The notes beneath the pieces were generated by a model. It was not told the origin of the DNA, searched no databases, and saw only the letters and a list, made by a program, of their open reading frames with translations. This document shows, one piece after another, positions 19,582 to 29,292 of a DNA stretch of 64,000 bases (positions within the stretch are counted from its first letter, which is position 1; each line of letters opens with the position of its first letter). The position numbers were made by a program, and so were the translations under genes. Source of the DNA: Pseudorhodobacter antarcticus (GTDB taxonomy: Bacteria > Pseudomonadota > Alphaproteobacteria > Rhodobacterales > Rhodobacteraceae); the NCBI GenBank assembly GCA_945862435.1, contig CAMAXX010000004.1, positions 1-64,000 of the forward strand. The letters are read 5' to 3'.

Positions 19582-19911
19582 ATGAGCAACCCTTTTGCAG
19601 GTGAAGTGACCATCACGCTCGATGGCGCGGCGCAGGTGGCCAAGCTAACTCTTGGCGCGCTGGCGGAACTAGAGGCCGCGCTGGGGGAAGATAGCCTGCT
19701 GGCGCTGGTGGAAAGGTTCGAGGCGGGGCGCTTTTCCAGCCGTGATGTGCTGGCGTTGGTGGTGGCGGGCCTGCGCGGCGGCGGTTGGCGCGGCGGGGCG
19801 GGCGATTTAATCGCTGCGGAAATTGGCGATGACGTGGGCACTGGGCCAGTGGCCGCCGCCCGGATCGCGGCGCAATTGCTGGCGCGGGCCTTTGCCCTGC
19901 CAGAAAGCTAA
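19582..19911 (+). CDS. GTA g10, gene transfer agent family protein (tail assembly chaperone-like)
   Basis: MSNPFAGEVTITLDGAAQVAKLTLGALAELEAALGEDSLLALVERFE; GTA position. Confidence 0.8.
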   Translation: MSNPFAGEVTITLDGAAQVAKLTLGALAELEAALGEDSLLALVERFEAGRFSSRDVLALVVAGLRGGGWRGGAGDLIAAEIGDDVGTGPVAAARIAAQLLARAFALPES

Positions 19912-19914
19912 CGC

Positions 19915-20121
19915 ATGCGCGGCCTTGATTTTACGGGGCTTTTGCGCGCTGCGCTGACCCCGCCAGCGCTGGGGGGCCTTGGCCTGACCCCGCAAGTTTT
20001 CTGGGTGCTGACACCGATTGAACTGCGCCTGATGCTGGGGCGCGAAGGTGGCGGCGCGCTGATGAACCGCGCGCGGCTGGACGAATTGACAGCCGCCTAT
20101 CCCGACCGAAAAGGGGACTAA
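19915..20121 (+). CDS. GTA g10.1-like small phage tail assembly chaperone (rcc01693-like)
   Basis: 68 aa 'TPQVFWVLTPIELRLMLGREGGGALMNRARLDELTAAYPD'. Confidence 0.8.
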   Translation: MRGLDFTGLLRAALTPPALGGLGLTPQVFWVLTPIELRLMLGREGGGALMNRARLDELTAAYPDRKGD

Positions 20122-20124
20122 ATC

Positions 20125-20778
20125 ATGACACAAGTGCAAGATCTGCAAGACCAAATTGCAGCGCTAGAGGCCTCGGTAGGGCAAACGGTGGGGGTTGTTT
20201 CGGCCTTTGACGGGGAACTCGCCAAAATGCGCGAAAGCCTTGTTTATACGGGCCGCGAGGTGAACGCGCTAACCAATGGCATTTCATCAGGTCTGCGCCG
20301 CGCCTTTGACGGGGTGGTGTTTGACGGGATGAAACTGCAAGATGCGCTGCGCGGCGTGGCGCAGTCCTTATCCCAAACGGCCTATGATATTGCGATAAAG
20401 CCCGTGCAAAACGCCGTGGGCGGGGCCATTGCCAACGGGATCAACGGGCTGATTGGCGGGCTGATGCCGTTTGAAAAAGGCGGCGCTTTCGCCTCGGGCC
20501 GCGTGACTGCCTTTGCCAAGGGCGGCGTTGTTTCAGCCCCCACGCAGTTTGCCATGCGCGGCGGAGCGGGTCTTATGGGCAAGGCGGGGCCGGAGGCGAT
20601 TATGCCGCTGGCGCGCGGCCCTGACGGACGGCTGGGGGTGGCAGCATCTGGCGGCGCGCGCGCTGTGACAGTGGTGATGAACATCCAAACACCTGATGTT
20701 GCAGGGTTTCAGCGCAGCCAAGCCCAAATTGCCGCCAGCGCCCAGCGTATGCTGGCGCGCGGCCAAAAGAACCGCTGA
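20125..20778 (+). CDS. GTA g11, short tail tape measure protein
   Basis: 217 aa; 'FDGMKLQDALRGVAQSLSQTAYDIAIKPVQNAVGG... GGAGLMGKAGPEAIMPLARGPDGRLGV'. Confidence 0.88.
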   Translation: MTQVQDLQDQIAALEASVGQTVGVVSAFDGELAKMRESLVYTGREVNALTNGISSGLRRAFDGVVFDGMKLQDALRGVAQSLSQTAYDIAIKPVQNAVGGAIANGINGLIGGLMPFEKGGAFASGRVTAFAKGGVVSAPTQFAMRGGAGLMGKAGPEAIMPLARGPDGRLGVAASGGARAVTVVMNIQTPDVAGFQRSQAQIAASAQRMLARGQKNR

Positions 20779-20790
20779 AGGGAGCGATAA

Positions 20791-21423
20791 ATGGCTTTTC
20801 ACGACACCCGCTTTCCAGCCAACCTGTCTTATGGCAGCCTTGGCGGCCCGCAACGCCTGACCGAAATTGTCACGCTGGCCAATGGGCATGAGGAACGATC
20901 AACCCCTTGGGCCCATGCGCGGCGTAAATATGACGCGGGCTTTGGCCTGCGCAGTTTGGACGATTTGGAAACGCTGCTGGCGTTTTTCGAGGCGCGGCGC
21001 GGGCAACTACACGCCTTTCGCTGGAAAGATTGGACAGATTACAAATCGTGCGCCCTTGCCGCCGAAATCTCTCCCCTAGATCAACGCCTTGGGCTGGGCG
21101 ATGGGGTGCAGACGCAGTTTCCGCTGATCAAACGCTATGCCTCGGGCACGCAAGAATACCTGCGCCCCATCAAAAAGCCTGTTGAAAATATGGTGCTGGT
21201 CGCCGTGGGGGGCGATCCCAAAGTGCTGGGAATGGAATATTGGGTGGATCATGCCACGGGTATTGTGACCTTTACGCTTGCGCCTGACATTGGCGCAGAA
21301 GTGACGGCAGGTTTTGAATTTGACGTGCCTGCGCGCTTTGACAGCGACGCAGTGCAAACCTCGATCGCGGCATTTCATGCAGGCGACATCCCGAATGTTC
21401 CGATTATCGAGGTGCGGCTATGA
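20791..21423 (+). CDS. GTA g12, DUF2460 distal tail protein
   Basis: MAFHDTRFPANLSYGSLGGPQRLTEIVTLANGHEERSTPWAHARRKYDAGFGLRSLDDLETLLAFFEARRGQLHAFRWKD. Confidence 0.9.
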   Translation: MAFHDTRFPANLSYGSLGGPQRLTEIVTLANGHEERSTPWAHARRKYDAGFGLRSLDDLETLLAFFEARRGQLHAFRWKDWTDYKSCALAAEISPLDQRLGLGDGVQTQFPLIKRYASGTQEYLRPIKKPVENMVLVAVGGDPKVLGMEYWVDHATGIVTFTLAPDIGAEVTAGFEFDVPARFDSDAVQTSIAAFHAGDIPNVPIIEVRL

Positions 21424-22310
21424 GCACGCGGGATGATTTTCTGGCGCATTTGGCGAGCGGAACAACCACCCTTGCGCGGGCATGGCAGGTGCGGCGGCGC
21501 GATAAGGTCACTTTAGGCTTTACCGACCATGACGAGGATATCGTCCTAAACGGGATGGTGTTCAAGGCCGCCACGGGCATGGCGGCCAAGGCGTTGCAGC
21601 AAACAACGGGGCTGGCGGTGGACAACACCGAGGCGATTGGCGCGCTGTCAGATGCGGGCATTGACGAGGACGATGTGATGGCGGGGCGTTATGATGGGGC
21701 GGAAGTCACGATTTGGCTGCTGAACTGGGCCGATCCTGCGCAGAATATTATCGAATTTAGCGGCACATTTGGCGAGGTGACGCGTGCTGGCGGTGCCTTT
21801 ACAGTGGATTTGCGCGGCCTGACCGAGGCGCTGAACACCCCGCAGGGGCGCGTGTATCAGCGGGGCTGTGATGCGGTTTTGGGCGATACTGCCTGCAAGG
21901 TTGATCTATCCGCATCCGAATTTCGCACGGATATGGTGGTGCAATTGGTCGCGGGTAGCGGCGAGATCACCTTATATGGGGCCTCGGATCATCCGGAAGA
22001 GTGGTTCCAACTGGGACGCTTTGCCGTGGTGACAGGCTCTGCTGCCGGGCTGGTGGGAATGGTCAAGCAAGATCGCGCTTTGGGCGGCGGCGCGCGGCGC
22101 GTGGCCTTGTGGCAGGCCCTACCCGCCGCGCTGGCCACGGGCGATATTGTTACCCTTGAGGCAGGCTGCGACCGCGCGAGCGACACCTGCCGCATAAAGT
22201 TCAACAACCTTCTGAACTTTCAAGGTTTCCCCCATATTCCAGGCGAGGATTGGCAAATCAGCTATCCCAATGAGGGCGTGGCCAAAGATGGCGGGAGCCT
22301 GTTCAAATGA
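21420..22310 (+). CDS. GTA g13, DUF2163 hub protein
   Basis: MSTRDDFLAHLASGTTTLARAWQVRRRDKVTLGFTDHDEDI... CDRASDTCRIKFNNLLNFQGFPHIPGED. Confidence 0.9.
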   Translation: MSTRDDFLAHLASGTTTLARAWQVRRRDKVTLGFTDHDEDIVLNGMVFKAATGMAAKALQQTTGLAVDNTEAIGALSDAGIDEDDVMAGRYDGAEVTIWLLNWADPAQNIIEFSGTFGEVTRAGGAFTVDLRGLTEALNTPQGRVYQRGCDAVLGDTACKVDLSASEFRTDMVVQLVAGSGEITLYGASDHPEEWFQLGRFAVVTGSAAGLVGMVKQDRALGGGARRVALWQALPAALATGDIVTLEAGCDRASDTCRIKFNNLLNFQGFPHIPGEDWQISYPNEGVAKDGGSLFK

Positions 22311-22738
22311 CTAGTATTGCGGCACTTGCCCGCACTTGGATTGGCACGCCCTATGTGCATCAGGCATCAAGCTTGGGGGCAGGGACGGATTGCCTAGGCC
22401 TGCTCCGCGGGGTTTGGCGCGCCGTTTATGGGGCAGAGCCCTGCGCCATACCCCCGTATAGCATGGATTGGAGCGAGGCTGGCGCGCGCGAAGATTTGAT
22501 GCAGGCGGCAGACACTTGGCTCATCCGCAAAGAAATAACCGATGCGGCAGCGGGCGATGTTTTGCTGTTTCGCATGCGCGCAGGTGCCGTGGCCAAGCAT
22601 TTGGGCATTGCGGGCGAGGTTGGGCAAACCCCAACCTTTATCCACGCCTACAGTGGACATGGCGTAATCGAAAGCCCGCTGTCTGACCCTTGGGCGCGCA
22701 AAATTGCCGCCCGCTATCAATTTCCTGCAAAGGTGTAA
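22307..22738 (+). CDS. GTA g14, NlpC/P60 family cell-wall peptidase
   Basis: ARTWIGTPYVHQASSLGAGTDCLGLLRGVWRAVYG... AKHLGIAGEVGQTPTFIHAYSGHGVIE. Confidence 0.9.
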   Translation: MTSIAALARTWIGTPYVHQASSLGAGTDCLGLLRGVWRAVYGAEPCAIPPYSMDWSEAGAREDLMQAADTWLIRKEITDAAAGDVLLFRMRAGAVAKHLGIAGEVGQTPTFIHAYSGHGVIESPLSDPWARKIAARYQFPAKV

Positions 22739-22739
22739 C

Positions 22740-25079
22740 ATGGCAACCATTCTTCTTTCGGCGGCAGGGGCGGCGGTTGGGGCCGGCTTTGGCGGCACGG
22801 TCTTGGGCCTATCGGGTGCAGTCATTGGCCGCGCCGTTGGGGCCACCATTGGCCAAGCGATTGACCAGCGCCTGCTGAACCAGCGTGTGATGGGTGCGGG
22901 ATCCGAAGCGGTAGAAGTGGGCAGGATTGACCGCCTGCGCCTGATGGGCGCATCCGAGGGGGCGGGCATTGCGCGGCTATGGGGGCGCCAGCGCATTGCA
23001 GGCCAAGTGATTTGGGCGACGCGGTTTAAAGAAACTGTCACAACCGATACCACCACTACGGGCGGCAGCGGTAAGGGTGGTGGGTCTGGCCAAGAAACCA
23101 GCCAAACAACGCAGACCTATAGCTATTCCGTGTCGATTGCCGTCGCGCTGTGCGAAGGGCAAATCACCCGTGTGGGGCGCATTTGGGCCGATGGCAATGA
23201 AATCTCGCCGCGCAAGTTGACCATGCGGGTCTATAAAGGCGCCCAAAGCCAATTGCCCGATGCAAAGATCGAGGCGGTTGAAGGAACGGGCCGCGCCCCT
23301 GCATACCGCGGCATTGCCTATGTCGTGATCGAAGATTTGCAGCTGGCCGCCTTTGGCAACCGTGTGCCCCAGCTGTCGTTCGAGGTGATCCGCCCCGTGT
23401 CGGGCGCGGCGGCGGACGCACATCCTGACCTATCGCGCCTGATAAAGGGCGTGGCGATGATTCCTGGCACAGGCGAATATGCACTGGCCACAACGCCAGT
23501 TTTTTACGATTTTGGAACGGGCGCAAAGCGCAGCGCCAACCGTAATTCCATCGCGGGGGGCACGGATTTTACCGCATCTCTGCGCGATTTGCGCAATGAA
23601 TTGCCCGATGCAGATGCCGTTGCATTGGTGGTTTCTTGGTTTGGCGATGATCTGCGCGCGGGCAGTTGCACCGTTCGCCCCAAGGTCGAACAAATGCAAA
23701 AAGATGGCATTGAAATGCCTTGGCAGGTCAGCGGCCAAACACGGGCCAGCGCGCTGGAATTACCAAAGCTTGCAGGCCGCGCTGTTTATGGCGGAACGCC
23801 GACCGATCAATCAGTAATCGAGGCGATTAAGGCACTGAAAAACGCGGGCAAAGAGGTAACCTTTTTGCCATTTATCCTTATGGATCAATTGGCAGGCAAC
23901 GTGCTGCCGAACCCCTATTCGGATGATCTGGGCCAACCTGCTTTGCCTTGGCGCGGCCGCATCACGGGGTCGATTGCACCGGGCCGCGTGGGCAGCCCCG
24001 ATGGCACACCCACCGCCACCACCGAGATTGATAATTTCTTTGGCACTGCCGCGCCTGCGCAATTCTCGCACAGCAGCACTGCGGTCACTTATACTGGGCC
24101 AAATCAGTGGCGTTATCGCCGTTTTATTCTGCATTACGCGCATCTTTGCGCAGCGGCAGGAGGCGTGGACAGTTTTCTGATTGGATCAGAAATGCGTGGG
24201 CTGACCCAATTGCGCGGCGGCAGCCACAGCTTTCCTGCCGTGACCCGCCTGCGCACGCTGGCAGGCGAAGTGCGCGCCATTTTGGGCTCGAACTGCAAAA
24301 TCAGCTATGCGGCCGATTGGTCGGAATACTTTGGCACCCATGTTGACGGCAACATCTATTTCCACCTTGATCCGCTGTGGAGCGACGCGCATATCGACTA
24401 TATCGGAATTGATAATTATATGCCAATGGCCGATTGGCGCGATGGCACAACGCACGCAGATGCCGCCTATGGCAGCGTTCTAAACGCTGATTATTTGATC
24501 GCCAATATTGCAGGCGGCGAGGGGTATGATTGGTATTATGCCAGCCCCGCGGCCGAAGCCGCACAAATTCGTACGCCGATTTTCGACGCAGACTGGGCCG
24601 AGCATTGGATTTACCGTTATAAAGACCTGCGCGGCTGGTGGGATAACTTTCATTATCAGCGCATTGGCGGTGTTCGGGCGGCTACTCCCACGGCTTGGGT
24701 GCCGCAATCTAAACCGTTTCGCTTTACCGAATATGGCTGCGCGGCAATTGATCGCGGTGCAAATCAGCCTAACCGCTTTTTGGATCCGAAATCATCGGAA
24801 GGGGGCACACCGAAATATTCTAATGGGATGCGCGATGATGCCATGCAATTGGCTTATTTCGCTGCTCAATCGCAGTTTTGGCAAGACGCGGCCAACAACC
24901 CTACTTCGGCTATTTATGGCGGGGCGATGCTGGATTTCGCCCGCAGCCATGCTTGGGCGTGGGATGCGCGGCCCTTCCCCGATTTTCCGCGCAATCTGGC
25001 GCTGTGGTCGGATGGTGACAATTATGAGGCTGGCCATTGGAAAACGGGCGCACGGGCAATCAGCCGATTGCGGGTGTGA
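22740..25079 (+). CDS. GTA g15 N-terminal part (glycoside hydrolase TIM-barrel domain, megatron protein), reading frame interrupted
   Basis: MATILLSAAGAAVGAGFGGTVLGLSGAVIGRAVGATIGQAIDQRLL... ends prematurely '...NYEAGHWKTGARAISRLRV*'; continuation is in the -1 frame from 25043. Confidence 0.9.
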   Translation: MATILLSAAGAAVGAGFGGTVLGLSGAVIGRAVGATIGQAIDQRLLNQRVMGAGSEAVEVGRIDRLRLMGASEGAGIARLWGRQRIAGQVIWATRFKETVTTDTTTTGGSGKGGGSGQETSQTTQTYSYSVSIAVALCEGQITRVGRIWADGNEISPRKLTMRVYKGAQSQLPDAKIEAVEGTGRAPAYRGIAYVVIEDLQLAAFGNRVPQLSFEVIRPVSGAAADAHPDLSRLIKGVAMIPGTGEYALATTPVFYDFGTGAKRSANRNSIAGGTDFTASLRDLRNELPDADAVALVVSWFGDDLRAGSCTVRPKVEQMQKDGIEMPWQVSGQTRASALELPKLAGRAVYGGTPTDQSVIEAIKALKNAGKEVTFLPFILMDQLAGNVLPNPYSDDLGQPALPWRGRITGSIAPGRVGSPDGTPTATTEIDNFFGTAAPAQFSHSSTAVTYTGPNQWRYRRFILHYAHLCAAAGGVDSFLIGSEMRGLTQLRGGSHSFPAVTRLRTLAGEVRAILGSNCKISYAADWSEYFGTHVDGNIYFHLDPLWSDAHIDYIGIDNYMPMADWRDGTTHADAAYGSVLNADYLIANIAGGEGYDWYYASPAAEAAQIRTPIFDADWAEHWIYRYKDLRGWWDNFHYQRIGGVRAATPTAWVPQSKPFRFTEYGCAAIDRGANQPNRFLDPKSSEGGTPKYSNGMRDDAMQLAYFAAQSQFWQDAANNPTSAIYGGAMLDFARSHAWAWDARPFPDFPRNLALWSDGDNYEAGHWKTGARAISRLRV

Positions 25080-26677
25080 TCGCGGAAATCGCTGCGCAAA
25101 GCGGAGTGGATCAGTTGGCAACAAATGCGGCTTATGGCATTGTGCGCGGCTATATCCTGTCTGATCCAACCACCGCCCGCGCCGCGCTGCAGCCCGTGCT
25201 TCAGGCCGCGGGGGCCGAAGTGGTTGAACGCGAGGGGCTGCTGCATTTTGGCCTTCGTGCACAGGCAAAAACCTATGAAATAGCCCCAGAAAACCTTGTG
25301 CGCAGCCAAGAGATAGGAAGCACAATAGAAGTGACTCGCGGCGCGCTGATGGAAGAAACGGGCCGTCTGCGGCTGGGATATGTCGAGGCGGAGGGGGCCT
25401 ATGAGGCCCGCGTTGCCGAGGCGATTTTCCCCGACCAGGGCCCGTTAAACCTTGCCCAAAGCGAATTGCCAATGGTTCTAACCGAAGCCGAGGCCCGCGC
25501 GCTGGCGCAGCGGTTTATGGCAGAGGTGCGGGTGGCGCGCGACAGCGCCCGTTTTGCGCTGCCCAAATCTTTGGCCCATATTGGCGCAGGCGACCGCTTG
25601 ATAATCGCAGGGCAAGATTACCGTATCGACCGTTTGGATAGCGCAGCATATCAGTTGATCGAAGCGGTTCGCAGCGAGCCTGCCCTATTCACCCCTATGA
25701 TTGCGCCGCCCCCAACGCGCCGCTATACTTCGCCCGTTACCGATGCGCCTTTGGCCGTCCAATTCTTTGATCTGCCATTGATGACGGGCGACGAGTTGCC
25801 CCATGCACCCTATGTTGCGGCTTTTGCTACACCGTGGCAGGGGGCGGCGGGGGTTTGGTCTTCGATCAGCGATGACGGGTATAGCCTGACCAGCGCTTTG
25901 GCCGAACCGGCGGTGTTTGGCCAGACCCAAACTGAAATGGCGGCGGCGCAAACAGGGGTCTGGGATCGCGGCCCTGCCTTGCGTGTTCTGCTTGCAGGCG
26001 GCGGATTACAATCGCGCACAATGGATGAAGTGCTGGCAGGCCAGAACCTTGCGCTGATTGGCAACGGCGCGGCAGATGGGTGGGAATTGTTCCAATTTGC
26101 AAGTGCCGTGCTGGTTGCGCCCAATACATACGAGCTTTCTCTGCGCCTACGCGGCCAAGCGGGCAGTGATGGGCTGATGGCCGCTGTCTGGCCCGTTGGT
26201 GCGCAATTCGTGCTGGTCAATTCTGCTGTGCGGCAAATTCCCTTGCCTGCATCAGCGCGGGGACTGCTGCGCAATTACCGCATAGGGCGGCTAAGCGCGG
26301 GCTATGATGCGCCCGATGTGGTCCATCAGCAAGCAGCCTTTGCGGGGGCGGGCCTGCGCCCTTATCCAGTGGCGCATCTGCGGGCCAAGCTGCAGGGCGG
26401 TGATTTGGCTGTGACGTGGCTGCGCCGCACGCGGATTGATGGCGACAGCTGGCAATCGATCGAGGTGCCTTTGGGCGAGGCAAACGAGACCTATGTGCTT
26501 CGCATTTCAAACGGGGCGAGTTTGCTGCGTGAAGTGGTTCGATCGGCGCCCAGTTTCGTCTATACTACCGCAATGCAGTCTGCCGACGTTGCCGGGGGGG
26601 CGCTGACGATTTCCGTAGCGCAGCAGTCGGATGCATTTGGTCTGGGGCCCCTGCGCAGCATATCGATCACGGTTTAA
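25037..26677 (+). pseudogene. GTA g15 C-terminal part in -1 frame (frameshifted or programmed-frameshift continuation)
   Basis: ENGRTGNQPIAGVIAEIAAQSGVDQLATNAAYGIVRGYILSDPTTARAALQPVLQAAGAEVVEREGLL...; a one-base back-step at AAAA 25041-25044 gives continuous '...GHWKNGRTGNQPIAGV...', about 1312 aa in total. Confidence 0.8.
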
Positions 26678-26680
26678 CCC

Positions 26681-26989
26681 ATGCGCCGCGTGCTGATGGG
26701 CGATTTGGTGGCAGCGGCGCAACTGCTGGCCGCCGCCGATGCACCGCAGCGCGCGGCTTTGGCGCAGCGCCTGATCGCCGAGGCCGATGCCGCGCACCGC
26801 TACATGAAACGTTACGGTCGCTCACATTCTCAATGGGGAATCGGCACGTTAGAGGCACGGGCGCGGGGACAGTGCCCTGCGCAGCAGGTCTGCTTTGATC
26901 TGGGCGATGCCCGTATTCTAGACGCGCTGGCCGTGCTGGCGGCAACCTTGCCTTGCCGCGCCCGCGCCACTTGTGATAGACTGATATAG
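26681..26989 (+). CDS. Small hypothetical protein at the 3' end of the GTA cluster (DUF7742-like)
   Basis: MRRVLMGDLVAAAQLLAAADAPQRAALAQRLIAEADAAHRYMKRYGRSHSQWGIGTLEARA; adjacent to g15 on the same strand. Confidence 0.7.
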   Translation: MRRVLMGDLVAAAQLLAAADAPQRAALAQRLIAEADAAHRYMKRYGRSHSQWGIGTLEARARGQCPAQQVCFDLGDARILDALAVLAATLPCRARATCDRLI

Positions 26990-27008
26990 CATCAAGGGGA
27001 GTATAATC

Positions 27009-27818
27009 GTGGCCAATTCCAAAATTAAACTCGCCAGCATTGACCCTGTTTGGGATCGTGTCCGCTTGGAAGCGGCTGATATGGTGCTATCAGAGCCTTT
27101 GCTGGGCGGGCTGGTGCATTCTAGCTTGCTGCACCACGCGACAATGGAGCGTGCGCTGGCCTATCGTTTTTCGCTAAAACTCGCCAGCGGTGAGATGAGC
27201 GAGCAGATCCTGCGCGAAATCGCCGATGAAGCCTACGATGCTGATACAGATCTGGGCGCGGCCGCCCGCGCCGACCTGACTGCGGTCTTTGACCGCGACC
27301 CTGCCTGCCTGCGATTCATTCAGCCGATGCTGTTTTTCAAGGGATATCAGGCAGTACAAGCCTACCGTGTGGGCCATTGGCTATGGCAGCAAGGGCGGCG
27401 CGATATGGCCTATTTTGTGCAAATGCGCGTGTCCGAAGTGTTCGGGGTAGATATCCACCCCGCCGCCCGTATTGGCCGTGGCATCATGATAGACCATGCC
27501 CATTCCATCGTTGTGGGGGAAACAGCTTTGGTTGGGGATAACGTATCGATGCTGCATTCCGTTACCCTTGGCGGTACGGGCAAAGAAGATGGCGACCGCC
27601 ATCCCAAAATTGGAAATGGAGTGCTGATTGGGGCAGGGGCGGCGATACTGGGCAATATCACCATTGGCCACTGCTCGCGCATCGCCGCAGGCTCGGTCGT
27701 GCTGGCAGATGTGCCGCCATGCAAAACTGTCGCTGGCGTGCCTGCGCGCATTGTCGGCGAGGCCGGATGTGAACAGCCATCGGTAACGATGGATCAACTG
27801 GTCAAGGGCGAGATTTAG
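27009..27818 (+). CDS. cysE: Serine O-acetyltransferase
   Basis: DPVWDRVRLEAADMVLSEPLLGGLVHSSLL... left-handed beta-helix 'HPAARIGRGIMIDHAHSIVVGETALVGDNVSMLHSVTLGGTG'. Confidence 0.95.
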   Translation: MANSKIKLASIDPVWDRVRLEAADMVLSEPLLGGLVHSSLLHHATMERALAYRFSLKLASGEMSEQILREIADEAYDADTDLGAAARADLTAVFDRDPACLRFIQPMLFFKGYQAVQAYRVGHWLWQQGRRDMAYFVQMRVSEVFGVDIHPAARIGRGIMIDHAHSIVVGETALVGDNVSMLHSVTLGGTGKEDGDRHPKIGNGVLIGAGAAILGNITIGHCSRIAAGSVVLADVPPCKTVAGVPARIVGEAGCEQPSVTMDQLVKGEI

Positions 27819-27871
27819 GGCGAGATTTAGGGCGCGCCGAGTGGGGGGGCGCCGAGTGGGGGGCGTTTGCC

Positions 27872-27993
27872 GCCCCCTCGTCGCTTACGCTCCTCACCCC
27901 CTGCAGGATATTTTTCGAGTTAGGAAGCGGGCCGCTGAAATTGACGTCCTAACTCTGCAAATATCCTGCGGGGGGTGAGCGCAGCGAGGGGGC
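27872..27993. repeat. Long imperfect inverted repeat between convergent cysE and pdhC
   Basis: Left gccccctcgtcgcttacgctcctcaccccctgcaggatatttttcgagttagga, right tcctaactctgcaaatatcctgcggggggtgagcgcagcgagggggc; arms are near reverse complements. Confidence 0.8.
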
Positions 27994-28010
27994 CGCAAAG
28001 GCCCCTTTTG

Positions 28011-29282
28011 TTACGCAAGCATTGCCAACGGATTTTCCAAATTGGCGCAGATCGCGGCAAGCAGAGTTGCGCCCAAAGCGCCATCTATGACGCGGTGATC
28101 GACCGATAGGGTCATTGACATGACTGTTGCCACGCCAAGGCTGCCATCCGCCTGAACCACAGGCTGTTTAGTCCCCGCGCCCACGGCCAAAATCGCAGCC
28201 TGCGGTGGGTTAATCACAGCATCAAAATTCTCGATCCCCATCATGCCAAGGTTGGAAATGGCAAAACTACCACCTTGGTATTCATGAGGGGCGAGTTTGC
28301 GGGTTTTGGCACGGGCGGCGAGGTCTTTCATTTCCACCGATAGGGCAGACAGCGATTTCTGATCGGCGTCTTTCAGAACGGGTGTAAACAAACCGCCCTC
28401 AATTGCCACAGCGACGGCAACGTCAGATGGTTTCAGGCGCAAAACACGGTCGCCGGCCCAAACAGCATTGGCATCTGGCACGCTTTGCAGCGCCATTGCG
28501 CAAGCTTTGATGATGAAATCATTGACAGAAAGCTTGACGCCGCGCGATTCTAAACCTTTGTTCAGTTGTTCCCGAAAGGCCATCAAACCATCAAGCCGAA
28601 CCGAACGGCGCAGATAGAAATGCGGGATGGTTTGTTTAGCTTCGGTCAGGCGCGCGGCGATGGTGCGGCGCATGCCGTCAAGTGGTACTTCGGTAAACGC
28701 GCGACCTTGATACATTTTCAGGACCGTGTCGGTTGACATACCTTGCGCTGGCGCTGCGGCCACAGGCGCAGATACGGCAGGCGCGGCTTTTGGCGCGGCA
28801 ATGGGCGATTGCCCTTCAACATCGGCGCGGATGATGCGGCCATGTGGGCCAGTACCGGAGACTTTGGTCAGATCCAGACCCTTTTCAGCGGCAATGCGGC
28901 GGGCAAGGGGGGATGCGAATATCCTTGCACCCGCAACTTTTGGTGCGGCGGGGGCAGGTGCGGAAATTGCGGCTTTAGCCGCCACGGCAACGGAGGCAGC
29001 CGTAGGTTTGGTGGCGGCAGGGCTTGCGCCCAAATCTTCGCCATCTTCGACCAGAACCGCAATGGCTACATTCACCTTGACCCCTGCCGTGCCAGCAGGG
29101 ATCAAGATTTTGCCAATGCGGCCTTCGTCCACCGCCTCAAACTCCATCGTGGCCTTATCGGTTTCAATCTCGGCGATGACTTGACCAGATTTAACTGTAT
29201 CGCCTTCTTTGACCAGCCATTTGGCCAGCGTGCCTTCCTCCATCGTGGGGGAAAGGGCGGGCATTAAGATATTGATTGCCAT
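28011..29282 (-). CDS. pdhC: Pyruvate dehydrogenase E2, dihydrolipoamide acetyltransferase
   Basis: Lipoyl domain '[17 protein letters not shown]', E3-binding '[29 protein letters not shown]', catalytic 'DHRVIDGA'. Confidence 0.95.
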   Translation of the reverse strand: MAINILMPALSPTMEEGTLAKWLVKEGDTVKSGQVIAEIETDKATMEFEAVDEGRIGKILIPAGTAGVKVNVAIAVLVEDGEDLGASPAATKPTAASVAVAAKAAISAPAPAAPKVAGARIFASPLARRIAAEKGLDLTKVSGTGPHGRIIRADVEGQSPIAAPKAAPAVSAPVAAAPAQGMSTDTVLKMYQGRAFTEVPLDGMRRTIAARLTEAKQTIPHFYLRRSVRLDGLMAFREQLNKGLESRGVKLSVNDFIIKACAMALQSVPDANAVWAGDRVLRLKPSDVAVAVAIEGGLFTPVLKDADQKSLSALSVEMKDLAARAKTRKLAPHEYQGGSFAISNLGMMGIENFDAVINPPQAAILAVGAGTKQPVVQADGSLGVATVMSMTLSVDHRVIDGALGATLLAAICANLENPLAMLA

Positions 29283-29292
29283 GTCTTTTCCT

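Larger units (their letters stand above)
12582..26989 (+). mobile_element. RcGTA-like gene transfer agent structural gene cluster
   Basis: Canonical GTA order g1-g15 on one strand: small/large terminase, portal, protease, HK97 capsid, connectors, tail proteins, short tape measure, DUF2460, DUF2163, NlpC/P60, TIM-barrel megatron; no integrase, lysogeny or replication genes. Confidence 0.95.

Noticed and set aside
12582-26989. Interpretation of the phage-like cluster as an active prophage
   Set aside because: No integrase, repressor, replication genes or att-like flanks; gene order and the very short tape measure match RcGTA-type gene transfer agents, so it is a known system type.
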